The notes under the pieces: generated by a model
Database searches by the model: none
What the model saw: the letters and a program-made list of their open reading frames with translations, nothing else
Told to the model about the DNA's origin: nothing
Shown here: positions 43,363 to 52,155 of the stretch, piece after piece
Position numbering within the stretch: position 1 is the stretch's first letter
Layout: each line of letters opens with the position of its first letter
Assembly (NCBI GenBank): GCA_048266425.1
Contig: JBLWZN010000010.1
Coordinates: 30,642 to 94,641 of the forward strand
DNA length: 64,000 bases
Reading direction: 5' to 3'
From: Cerina sp048266425
Lineage (GTDB): Bacteria > Bacteroidota > Bacteroidia > Flavobacteriales > Flavobacteriaceae
Made by a program: the position numbers and the translations under genes

Positions 43363-43779
43363 GTGAAAAAGCTTTTTCAACAAATAATGTCCCTTTGCCT
43401 AGCACTTTTGGTGCTCTTCTCCACGATGTCCTTTACCGTGGATATGCATTTTTGTGGCAAAAGTTTAGTGGATGTGTCCATTTTGAAAAAGGCTGCTACC
43501 TGCGGGATGGAAATGCAGGGAAATAGTACTTCGGATAAGTACGGTTTGGAAGAAAAGTCGTGCTGCAGTGACCATACCCTTACCGTAGCGGGCCAGGAAA
43601 ACATAAAGGCCTCGTTTGAAAAATTAAGCTTTGGGCAACAACTTTTTGTCACCTCACTTACCTATTCCTATCTAAATCTTTATCGGTCACTTGAAACCCA
43701 AGTAGTTCCTTTTAGGGACTATTCCCCACCCCTATTGGTCCGGGACGTATTGCTGCTGGACCAAACCTTCCTTATTTGA
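43363..43779 (+). CDS. HYC_CC_PP family exported protein
   Basis: Small secreted protein of 138 residues named for conserved motifs, all present: HFCG (near residue 29), SCCSDH (near 66) and YSPPLL (near 123). A signal peptide covers about residues 1-25. Further Cys and Met (ATCGMEMQ) could add metal ligands. The family is found beside copper efflux genes in Bacteroidetes; a copper-binding or sensing role is inferred from position, first in the copper block. Start is GTG at 43363. The next gene, cusA, begins 105 bp after its stop. Confidence 0.82.
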   Translation: MKKLFQQIMSLCLALLVLFSTMSFTVDMHFCGKSLVDVSILKKAATCGMEMQGNSTSDKYGLEEKSCCSDHTLTVAGQENIKASFEKLSFGQQLFVTSLTYSYLNLYRSLETQVVPFRDYSPPLLVRDVLLLDQTFLI

Positions 43780-43884
43780 TTATTGCGTTTTGAACTTTTA
43801 AAGCCCTCCTAATTTCTGGTAAGGGATTTCTGTGTGTTTGGCTCTTTTTGGACCAATCAATTTCATTACCCAATATTCATTCCT

Positions 43885-46800
43885 ATGCTGAACAAAAGCA
43901 TTAAATTTTTAATAGAGAACAAACTGGTCGCGCTTTTATTGCTGATCCTAATTACATGTTGGGGCCTCATAAATTCGCCCTTCCAGTGGGACGTTCCGTT
44001 TTTGCCCAACCAACCCGTGGCCGTAGATGCCATCCCCGATATTGGTGAGAACCAACAGATCGTTTTTACCCAATGGCCTGGCCGTTCCCCCCAGGATATC
44101 GAGGATCAGATTACCTATCCCCTAACCTCCAGCTTATTGGGTGTCCCCGGGATCAAGACAATACGGAGCTCCTCCATGTTCGGCATCTCCAGCATCTATA
44201 TCATCTTTGATGAAAAAGTGGAATTCTATTGGAGCAGGAGCCGTATCCTGGAAAAACTGAATTCCCTGCCCTCGGGCCTTCTCCCAGAAGGAGTAAACCC
44301 CACTTTGGGACCGGATGCTACCGGTCTGGGGCAGATCTTCTGGTACACCTTGGAAGGCCGGGACAAAAGCGGTAAGGTGACAGGAGGCTGGGATCTTCAG
44401 GAATTGAGAAGTATTCAGGATTATTACGTAAAATACGGGCTCGCCGGTGCCGGTGGGGTTTCAGAAGTTGCCTCCATTGGCGGCTTTGTCCAGGAATATC
44501 AGATTGATGTTGATCCTGAACTGATGAAACAGTACAATATCGATCTTGGACAAGTTGTAAAGGCTGTTAAAGAAAACAATCAGGATATAGGTGCCCAGAC
44601 CTTGGAAATCAACCAAGTGGAATATATGGTTCGCGGTTTGGGGTATGTTAAGTCAGTCGCGGACATCGAAAATTCCGTCATTGCATCCGAGAATTTTACC
44701 CCCATCCACATTAAGGATATCGCCAAGGTATCTTTAGGACCGGCAGAGCGGCGCGGTATCTTGGACAAGGAAGGGGCCGAAGTCGTAGGTGGGGTCGTAG
44801 TGGCCCGTTATGGTGCCAACCCGATGGAGGTTATTGGCAATGTTAAGGATAAGATCAAAGAGATAAGTACCGGACTCCCGTCCAAAGAGCTATCGGATGG
44901 CCGGACCTCCCAGTTGACGATTGTTCCCTTTTACGATCGTACGGAACTGATCCAACAAACATTGGGTACGCTGGATGAGGCGCTGACCTATGAAATCCTG
45001 ATCACCATCCTGGTCATTATTGTCATGGTCTATAATTTAAGGGCATCCGTCCTTATTGCCGGACTGCTTCCGATCGCCGTACTTATGGTATTTATCGCGA
45101 TGAAAATATTCAATGTAGATGCCAATATTGTGGCACTTTCCGGTATCGCCATTGCCATTGGTACAATGGTGGATGTAGGGGTAATCCTGTCCGAAAACAT
45201 CATCCGGCATTTGGATATGGATCAGGGGAACTCGCCCACCGATACCGTCGTTTACGAAGCTACTTCCGAGGTTTCCGGAGCCATTCTAACGGCCGTGCTA
45301 ACTACCATTGTAAGTTTCCTGCCCGTATTTACCCTGACCGGAGCCGAAGGCAAGCTCTTTCATCCCCTCGCTTTCACTAAAACAGCGGCGTTAACGGCAT
45401 CTTTGATCGTAGCCTTGTTCCTAATACCTCCCTTTGCTGCCTACCTATTCCGCAAAAGGTCGGTTAGAAAAACGATGGGATATACAATAAATTCGGTATT
45501 GGCCTTATTGGGAATCGTAGCAATTGCTTATGGCTTCTGGCTGGGCCTGCTTTTGATCGCCTTTGCAATTACCAGGCTATTGCGGGACGGGACCATCGCT
45601 TCAAAAATATTCGGGAATCCCGTACTTGGTGACAAGGAGTTAAATATTATCAACAACGGACTTTGTGCCATTGCCTTACTTCTCCTATTGGCTACCTACT
45701 GGCGACCCATGGGCTTTGATCGCAGTGTCGGAATGAATATAATCTTTGTTGCCTTTTTATGTGCGTTTGTATTTGGGGTATTTGCCTTGTTGCGATATTA
45801 CTACACCCAAATCCTGGGCTGGGCCTTACGAAACAAATTGCTTTTTCTGAGTATACCCACTACGGTGGCCGTTTTGGGAACGGTAATTATGCTCAATACC
45901 GGTAAGGAATTTATGCCATCGCTCAATGAGGGCTCATTCCTTCTCATGCCCACCTCCTTGCCCCATGCAGGGACCCAAGAAAATAAACGGGTGTTGCAGC
46001 AATTGGATATGGCCGTTGCCGCGATTCCAGAAATAAAAACGGTAGTCGGAAAAGCAGGAAGGACAGAGTCGGCTTTAGATCCCGCCCCCCTATCCATGTA
46101 CGAAAACATTATTGAGTACAAACCGGAATACATCTTAAATGAATCCGGTAAGCCACAACGGTTTAAAACCAATCAGTCAGGTCAATTTTACCTGAAGGAA
46201 GGAGGATTTACGGACAATCCGAACCATCCGAAATCCGATAAATCGGCAACGAAAAATACTGCAGAGGAACAGAGGGTAATTCTTGATCCAAGTATTACAT
46301 CGGACAAACTTGTTGCCGATGAGGACGGGGAATATTATCGCAATTGGCGGCCACAAATAAAATCCCCCGACGATATTTGGAACGAAATTGTATTGGCCAC
46401 GAAGTTTCCAGGGATTACTTCCGCACCCAAACTGCAGCCCATACAGACGCGATTGATCATGTTGCAGACCGGAATGAGGGCCCCTATGGGTATCAAAGTG
46501 CGCGGTCAGAGCCTAGAGCAGATCGAAGCTTTTGGCCTTCGATTGGAATCGATCTTAAAGCAGGCCGAGGGGGTTAAAAAAGAAGCCGTGTTCGCCGATA
46601 GGATCGTGGGGAAACCCTATCTACTTATCGACCTGGATCGGGATAAGTTGGCCCGGTACGGCATCAGTGTGGCCAATGTCCAGGAAATATTGGAAGTTGC
46701 CGTTGGGGGCGAGATCCTCTCCAAAACTGTTGAAGGCAGGGAGCGATACGGTATCCGTATTCGCTATCCAAGGGAACTTAGAAGCAGTCCGGCCGATCTA

Positions 46801-47661
46801 AAAAACATCTATGTCCCGGTTGCGGGAGGAAATAAGGTGCCGCTCGGGGAATTGGCCAACATCCGCTACGAGAAAGGGCCACAGGTTATAAAAAGTGAGG
46901 ACACCTTTCTAGTGGGCTATGTGCTATTTGATAAAATGGATGATTTTGCGGAGGTCGATGTGGTAGAAAATGCCCAAAAGTTGGTTGCCCAAAAAATAGA
47001 TTCAGGAGAACTACAAGTGCCAAAGGGCATCAGTTATTCATTTACCGGAAATTATGAAAATCAGTTGCGTGCAACCAAGACCCTATCCCTGATTGTCCCC
47101 CTCGCCCTGATAATAATCTTCCTGATCTTGTATTTCCAATTCCGATCTGTTTCCACCTCACTAATGGTATTTACCGGAATTGCAGTGGCCTTTGCGGGAG
47201 GTTTTATCATGATCTGGCTGTATGGGCAAGATTGGTTTCTCAATTTCAGTTTTTTTGGTGAAAACCTACGCGACCTTTTTAATATAAAGGCCATTAATCT
47301 GAGCGTTGCCGTCTGGGTTGGGTTTATCGCCCTTTTCGGTATCGCAACGGACGACGGGGTTATCATGGCGACCTATCTCACACAGACATTTGACCGGGAA
47401 AGCCCTAAGAATATTATGGACGTTCGACTCTCAACTCTGGAGGCTGCAAATAAACGGATTCGACCTTGTTTGATGACCACGGTAACTACTATTTTGGCCT
47501 TATTGCCCGTGTTGACATCTACGGGAAAAGGGAGCGACATAATGATTCCGATGGCCATCCCTATTTTCGGGGGAATGATCATAGATACAACATCCTATTT
47601 CCTTGTCCCGGTACTCTATAGCTGGAGAAAGGAATTTCAACTTAAACGAGCAAGCAAATGA
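43885..47661 (+). CDS. cusA: CusA-type copper/silver RND efflux pump
   Basis: RND transporter of 1258 residues. The TM4 motif GIAIAIGTMVD then VILSEN (Asp430, Glu437) is the HME4 signature of Cu/Ag exporters. LQTGMRAPMGIKV holds Met residues that can bind Cu(I). It is longer than E. coli CusA (about 1047): extra hydrophobic segments lie at about residues 530-640 between the two membrane halves, and a hydrophilic insert at about 760-830. I chose ATG 43885 (MLNKSIKFL); the upstream ATG 43834 adds 17 residues with no role. It overlaps the TolC-family gene by 4 bp. Confidence 0.92.
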   Translation: MLNKSIKFLIENKLVALLLLILITCWGLINSPFQWDVPFLPNQPVAVDAIPDIGENQQIVFTQWPGRSPQDIEDQITYPLTSSLLGVPGIKTIRSSSMFGISSIYIIFDEKVEFYWSRSRILEKLNSLPSGLLPEGVNPTLGPDATGLGQIFWYTLEGRDKSGKVTGGWDLQELRSIQDYYVKYGLAGAGGVSEVASIGGFVQEYQIDVDPELMKQYNIDLGQVVKAVKENNQDIGAQTLEINQVEYMVRGLGYVKSVADIENSVIASENFTPIHIKDIAKVSLGPAERRGILDKEGAEVVGGVVVARYGANPMEVIGNVKDKIKEISTGLPSKELSDGRTSQLTIVPFYDRTELIQQTLGTLDEALTYEILITILVIIVMVYNLRASVLIAGLLPIAVLMVFIAMKIFNVDANIVALSGIAIAIGTMVDVGVILSENIIRHLDMDQGNSPTDTVVYEATSEVSGAILTAVLTTIVSFLPVFTLTGAEGKLFHPLAFTKTAALTASLIVALFLIPPFAAYLFRKRSVRKTMGYTINSVLALLGIVAIAYGFWLGLLLIAFAITRLLRDGTIASKIFGNPVLGDKELNIINNGLCAIALLLLLATYWRPMGFDRSVGMNIIFVAFLCAFVFGVFALLRYYYTQILGWALRNKLLFLSIPTTVAVLGTVIMLNTGKEFMPSLNEGSFLLMPTSLPHAGTQENKRVLQQLDMAVAAIPEIKTVVGKAGRTESALDPAPLSMYENIIEYKPEYILNESGKPQRFKTNQSGQFYLKEGGFTDNPNHPKSDKSATKNTAEEQRVILDPSITSDKLVADEDGEYYRNWRPQIKSPDDIWNEIVLATKFPGITSAPKLQPIQTRLIMLQTGMRAPMGIKVRGQSLEQIEAFGLRLESILKQAEGVKKEAVFADRIVGKPYLLIDLDRDKLARYGISVANVQEILEVAVGGEILSKTVEGRERYGIRIRYPRELRSSPADLKNIYVPVAGGNKVPLGELANIRYEKGPQVIKSEDTFLVGYVLFDKMDDFAEVDVVENAQKLVAQKIDSGELQVPKGISYSFTGNYENQLRATKTLSLIVPLALIIIFLILYFQFRSVSTSLMVFTGIAVAFAGGFIMIWLYGQDWFLNFSFFGENLRDLFNIKAINLSVAVWVGFIALFGIATDDGVIMATYLTQTFDRESPKNIMDVRLSTLEAANKRIRPCLMTTVTTILALLPVLTSTGKGSDIMIPMAIPIFGGMIIDTTSYFLVPVLYSWRKEFQLKRASK

Positions 47662-48851
47662 AAAATATATGCTTTATAGTCTGTTTTTTACTTGTATCCG
47701 CTTTCGCAAAAGCACAGAAATTGCAATCCTATATTGATGAGGCGATAAAGAACAATCCCAATATTCATGCTGTTGAAACGCAGTACAAGATTTATACCGA
47801 AAAGATATCGGAGACCAACGCCCTAGGTGAAACCCAATTCACAGGAGGCTATATGGTGGGGGACAATGCTATGCCAATGATGCAGGAGGGGGAATTTTCA
47901 GTGATGCAGATGTTTCCCTGGTTTGGCACTAATTCTGCCCGAAGCAAATATGCCACTGCAATGGCAGATGCCAATTTTTTGGAAATCGAAATCGCGAAAA
48001 GAAAAATTACAATGGACTTGTCCCAATCCTATTACCGATTATATGAGATTTCTAAAAAGCAACAAGTGTTGGATTCCAACATTCAACTTTTGAAGGTCTA
48101 TGAGCAACTGGCCCTTACCTCGATAAAGGTTGGTCAAGCCTCAGCGGTCTCTGTGTTAAAACTGCAGATGCGGGAGAATGATTTAATTGAACGAAAATTA
48201 GTTTTGGAGCAGGACTATTCGTCCGAAATAACTTCTTTCAATAAGATTATGAATCGGCAGGAGGTTTCTGAAATCCCAATTCTAGATAGCTTGGCACTTC
48301 CTGTGAAGGATTTGGAAATAGATTTTGCCAATCTTAACCTACATCCCGAATTGATAAAATTTGAGGAACTGAACAAAGCGGTGGCACAGGCCGATATACA
48401 AAACAAAAAAGAAAGCGCACCAGACTTTGGGGTAGGGATGCAATATATGCTTTACAACGAGGCCCCGAATATGCTGATGCCAATGGTTTCGCTTTCCGTT
48501 CCCATATTCACCAAGAAGTATAAATCCATTTCCCAACAGAACCAACTGAAGTATGAGGAGCTGAGTTCCCAAAAACAGGCTGTCCAGAATTCCTTAATAG
48601 CACAGTTACAAACGGCGGTCAAAAGCAGGGACGCGGCACGTATAAGTGTGGAGACACAAGATAAGAATTTGAAACAGGCCAAGGTGGCCACCGAAATATT
48701 ATTGAAGAACTATGAAACTGGCACCATCAACTTTGAAGACGTTTTGGATGTGCAGGAATTACAACTAAAATTTCAAATAAATCGAATTGAAGCAATTGTT
48801 GCGTATTACAAGCAAATGACTATAATCAATTATTTAAGTAACCCAAAATAA
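47658..48851 (+). CDS. cusC: TolC-family outer-membrane channel of the copper pump (CusC-like)
   Basis: Outer-membrane efflux protein of 397 residues: signal peptide about 1-19 (ending AKAQ), then two long helical repeats typical of the family (LQSYIDEAIKNNPNIHAVE and LQTAVKSRDAARISVETQDKNLKQAKVATEIL). A Met-rich stretch (GDNAMPMMQEGEFSVMQMF) near residue 75 and another (YNEAPNMLMPMV) near 270 suggest copper contacts. Its ATG overlaps the cusA stop (ATGA), so translation is coupled. It is the separate counterpart of the fused channel at the end of the czcA gene. Confidence 0.9.
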   Translation: MKNICFIVCFLLVSAFAKAQKLQSYIDEAIKNNPNIHAVETQYKIYTEKISETNALGETQFTGGYMVGDNAMPMMQEGEFSVMQMFPWFGTNSARSKYATAMADANFLEIEIAKRKITMDLSQSYYRLYEISKKQQVLDSNIQLLKVYEQLALTSIKVGQASAVSVLKLQMRENDLIERKLVLEQDYSSEITSFNKIMNRQEVSEIPILDSLALPVKDLEIDFANLNLHPELIKFEELNKAVAQADIQNKKESAPDFGVGMQYMLYNEAPNMLMPMVSLSVPIFTKKYKSISQQNQLKYEELSSQKQAVQNSLIAQLQTAVKSRDAARISVETQDKNLKQAKVATEILLKNYETGTINFEDVLDVQELQLKFQINRIEAIVAYYKQMTIINYLSNPK

Positions 48852-48858
48852 ATACATC

Positions 48859-49404
48859 ATGGGAAAATCAATTAAATTAGTAACAATGGGATTCACCTTG
48901 TTAGCAGGAGCTATATTCTTTGTAGCCTGTAAAGATCAAACAAACAAAAACGAGCCAAAGATGGTTGAATCATCTGGTGCCGTCGGCAAGGAGGTAGCCC
49001 AAAACAAAATAGGGTTCAAAGACAGTGAAGTTGAGGATGCCTACCAACACTATACGCATATTAAAACAGCTCTGGTGAATTCCGATCAGGCCGAAGCCAA
49101 AAACGGAGCCGAAATGTTGGTGAAGGTTTTAGGAGGTTCAAATAGGGAAATTAAAACCCTGGCCCAAGAAATAGCCGCCAGTACTACCATCGATGAACAA
49201 AGAAGGGCATTCGCCGGATTATCGGAAAAAATGCAGCTTCTTGTCAATGGTTCCTTATCTTCCGGTGAACTCTATCTACAGTATTGCCCTATGGCGTTAG
49301 ATAATAAAGGTGCCAGTTGGTTGTCGGACTCCAAAAAAATAAAAAACCCATATTTTGGCAGTAAAATGTTGAGTTGTGGGTCAGTGCAAGAGACCATTAA
49401 TTAG
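48859..49404 (+). CDS. DUF3347 lipoprotein
   Basis: Lipoprotein of 181 residues: signal ending FVAC (Cys22), then a helical DUF3347 domain. The conserved C-terminal part reads LYLQYCPMALDNKGASWLS, then IKNPYFGSKMLSCG. The CPM and MLSCG groups offer Cys and Met ligands for Cu(I). The domain recurs as the C-terminus of the CusB-like protein downstream. Seven bases separate it from cusC, so it belongs to the copper operon. A periplasmic copper carrier role is likely but inferred. Confidence 0.85.
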   Translation: MGKSIKLVTMGFTLLAGAIFFVACKDQTNKNEPKMVESSGAVGKEVAQNKIGFKDSEVEDAYQHYTHIKTALVNSDQAEAKNGAEMLVKVLGGSNREIKTLAQEIAASTTIDEQRRAFAGLSEKMQLLVNGSLSSGELYLQYCPMALDNKGASWLSDSKKIKNPYFGSKMLSCGSVQETIN

Positions 49405-49482
49405 ACTTGGAAAAGTTATGAATAATCGAGCATCCAGTTTCCAATTTCTTACATCAAGCTACTAAATTATAATATCCAAACA

Positions 49483-51987
49483 ATGAAACATACTTATCAC
49501 ATACACGGAATGACCTGCAACGGTTGCCGAAGCCATGTGGAAAAAACCCTGAATTCGGTTCCGGGAGTTTCCAAAGCCACAGTAGACCTTGAAAAAGCAG
49601 AGGCTACTATTGAATCGGAAAAGCATATTCCCATCGAAAAATTTCAAGAGGCCTTAAAAAATGACGGAGGTGGCTATAGCATTCATACCCCAGGAAACCA
49701 TAATCTAGATAAAACCATTAAGAAAAAGATTTCCGCCTCCGGGAATGGGACCGGTGTCTTTTACTGCCCTATGCATTGCGAGGGCGACAAGACCTATGAC
49801 AAACCAGGGGATTGTCCGGTTTGCGGCATGGATCTAGTACAGGAACAAAACGTTTCCGGAACTTCATCTACACAATATACCTGCCCCATGCACCCGGAAA
49901 TTGTCAGGGACGAGCCTGGCAGTTGTCCTATCTGTGGGATGGATCTTGTACCTATGGAGCCCGATCTTTCCGCGGAGGAGAAAACCTATCAAAAGCTAAG
50001 GAAGAAACTATGGTGGGCCTCGGCCTTTACATTGCCGATCTTTTTAATAGCCATGAGCGACATGTTGCCCACTAACCCGTTCTACAATCTTATGCCCGAA
50101 AAATATTGGAACTGGGTGCAGTTTGGGCTTTCCCTCCCAGTAGTGTTCTATGCGACTTGGATGTTCTTTGAACGGGCCTATAAAAGTATAAGGACCTGGC
50201 ACCTGAATATGTTTACCCTAATAGGTATCGGTGCCGGGGCAGCATGGTTGTTTAGTCTCTTCGGACTTTTCTTTCCCGATTTCTTTCCGGCGCAGTTTAA
50301 AACAGAATCGGGAGCCGTACATGTTTATTTTGAAGCTGCAACGGTCATCCTAACGTTGGTACTTTTGGGGCAAATGTTGGAAGCCAGGGCCCATAGCAAA
50401 ACCAATTCGGCCGTAAAGGAATTATTGAAATTGGCCCCGAACACTGCCGTAAAAGTAGTGGATGGCGAGGAAAAGAAAGTTTCCATTCACGAAATCGAAA
50501 TCGGTGATATTCTTAGGGTAAAACCCGGCGATAAAATTCCGGTGGACGGTGTGATTACGGACGGACAGACCTCTGTGGACGAATCGATGATATCCGGGGA
50601 ACCCCTTCCAGTAAGCAAAACGATCGATGATCAGGTGAATAGCGGAACGATCAACGGCAACCAATCCTTTTTGATGAAAGCAGAAAAGGTCGGTACCGAT
50701 ACCCTGCTCTCCCAGATTATCAAAATGGTTAATGACGCAAGCAGAAGTCGGGCCCCTATTCAAAATTTGGCGGATAAGGTTTCCGGTTATTTTGTTCCCA
50801 TCGTGGTTCTGGTATCGGTGATAACCTTTATTGTTTGGGCCATTTGGGGCCCTGAGCCAGCCTATGTCTATGCTTTTGTGAACGCCATAGCCGTTTTGAT
50901 CATTGCCTGTCCCTGCGCCCTTGGCCTTGCAACGCCAATGTCCGTCATGGTAGGAGTTGGGAAAGGTGCCCAAAGTGGGGTGTTGATCAAGAACGCCGAG
51001 GCCCTTGAAAAAATGAACAAGGTAGACACCTTGATCGTGGATAAGACCGGAACCCTGACCGAAGGAAAACCAACCGTGGAAAAAATAGGAACGGTTGGAG
51101 ATAATTTTAACGAGGAGACCGTATTGCAATATATCGCTTCCATTAACAGCCAAAGCGAACACCCTCTTGCAGACGCTACCGTAAAATACGGAAAGGAGAA
51201 GGGAGTCAAAACCCTTAAAACAGATGAGTTCAATGCCGTAACCGGAAAAGGAGTGGAAGGAACCATCAATAAGAAAAAAATAGCTTTGGGCAATGTCAAG
51301 ATGATGGAATACGCCAGCGCTAAAATTCCATCAACCTTGGAACGGGAAGCCCAATCCTATCAAAAACAGGGCAAAACCGTTTCTTATCTGGCCGTTGACA
51401 ACGAGGCGATCGGATTCGTTGTGATAGGGGACAAAATAAAAAAGACGACGGCCAAGGCCATAAAGGAATTGCAAGAGCACGGAATTGTTGTGATCATGCT
51501 CACCGGGGACAATGAAAATACCGCCAAGGCGGTTGCCGATGAACTGGGCCTTACCAATTTTAAAGCCGGCATGCTCCCCGAAAACAAAATGAAGGAGGTA
51601 GAACGATTACAATCCGAAGGAAAAATCGTTGCTATGGCCGGCGATGGGATAAATGATGCCCCTGCCTTGGCAAAAAGTAACGTGGGCATCGCCATGGGTA
51701 CGGGGACGGACGTCGCCATTGAGAGCGCTGGTATTACCTTGGTAAAGGGCGACCTCCACGGTATCGTCAAGGCCCGCAACTTAAGTGAGTCCACTATGCG
51801 CAACATCAAGCAAAACCTATTTTTCGCCCTGATATACAATGCAATTGGAGTTCCCATTGCTGCAGGGGTACTATTTCCATTTTTTGGGATTTTGCTGTCC
51901 CCGATGATAGCAGCTGTGGCCATGAGCTTTAGTTCGGTGTCGGTTATTGGCAACGCCCTGAGACTCAGGAATGTGAAAATTGATTGA
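49483..51987 (+). CDS. copA: Cu(I)-exporting P1B-1 ATPase with HMA and two HMBD domains
   Basis: Inner-membrane copper pump of 834 residues. An HMA domain (GMTCNGCRSH, residues 7-16) is followed by two heavy-metal-binding domains, YCPMHCEG...CPVCGMDLV (about 92-124) and YTCPMHPE...CPICGMDLVPM (about 131-160). Core motifs: CPCALGLATP (CPC near 476), phosphorylation DKTGTLTEGKP (Asp near 519), and GDGINDAPALA. TM7 has YNAIGVP (Asn-Tyr) and TM8 MSFSSVSV (Met-Ser-Ser), which define Cu(I) transport. It is placed between DUF3347 and the adaptor gene; a repeat hairpin follows its stop. Confidence 0.95.
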   Translation: MKHTYHIHGMTCNGCRSHVEKTLNSVPGVSKATVDLEKAEATIESEKHIPIEKFQEALKNDGGGYSIHTPGNHNLDKTIKKKISASGNGTGVFYCPMHCEGDKTYDKPGDCPVCGMDLVQEQNVSGTSSTQYTCPMHPEIVRDEPGSCPICGMDLVPMEPDLSAEEKTYQKLRKKLWWASAFTLPIFLIAMSDMLPTNPFYNLMPEKYWNWVQFGLSLPVVFYATWMFFERAYKSIRTWHLNMFTLIGIGAGAAWLFSLFGLFFPDFFPAQFKTESGAVHVYFEAATVILTLVLLGQMLEARAHSKTNSAVKELLKLAPNTAVKVVDGEEKKVSIHEIEIGDILRVKPGDKIPVDGVITDGQTSVDESMISGEPLPVSKTIDDQVNSGTINGNQSFLMKAEKVGTDTLLSQIIKMVNDASRSRAPIQNLADKVSGYFVPIVVLVSVITFIVWAIWGPEPAYVYAFVNAIAVLIIACPCALGLATPMSVMVGVGKGAQSGVLIKNAEALEKMNKVDTLIVDKTGTLTEGKPTVEKIGTVGDNFNEETVLQYIASINSQSEHPLADATVKYGKEKGVKTLKTDEFNAVTGKGVEGTINKKKIALGNVKMMEYASAKIPSTLEREAQSYQKQGKTVSYLAVDNEAIGFVVIGDKIKKTTAKAIKELQEHGIVVIMLTGDNENTAKAVADELGLTNFKAGMLPENKMKEVERLQSEGKIVAMAGDGINDAPALAKSNVGIAMGTGTDVAIESAGITLVKGDLHGIVKARNLSESTMRNIKQNLFFALIYNAIGVPIAAGVLFPFFGILLSPMIAAVAMSFSSVSVIGNALRLRNVKID

Positions 51988-51988
51988 A

Positions 51989-52058
51989 AGAGAAGGGAAA
52001 AGAGAACAGAGAGAAGAGAACAGAGAAAATAGAACAGAGAAAATAGAATAGAAATGGA
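51989..52058. repeat. Purine-rich array, five units of 14 bases
   Basis: Units start at 51989, 52003, 52017, 52031 and 52045; the best unit, agaacagagaaaat, occurs twice exactly, and the C (or T) of each of the last four units is exactly 14 bases from the next. It follows the copA stop and can pair with the pyrimidine-rich array just downstream. Confidence 0.85.
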
Positions 52059-52069
52059 CTAAATTTAAA

Positions 52070-52119
52070 GTCTTTTGTCCTTCGTCCTTTCTCCTTTTGT
52101 CTTTTGTTTTTTGTCCTTT
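52070..52119. repeat. Pyrimidine-rich heptad array (GTCCTTT x7)
   Basis: Units gtctttt, gtccttc, gtccttt, ctccttt, then after one extra base gtctttt, gtttttt, gtccttt. It lies 11 bases after the purine-rich 14-mer array and is complementary to it in character, so the pair can fold as a long imperfect hairpin between copA and cusB. Confidence 0.85.
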
Positions 52120-52155
52120 TCCAATTACATCTAATACGTATAAAATCAACAACTT

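Noticed and set aside
50422..51162. 246-codon open frame on the minus strand inside copA
   Set aside because: It is fully antisense to the conserved P-type ATPase core and has no recognisable protein motif; it is a shadow of biased codon use.
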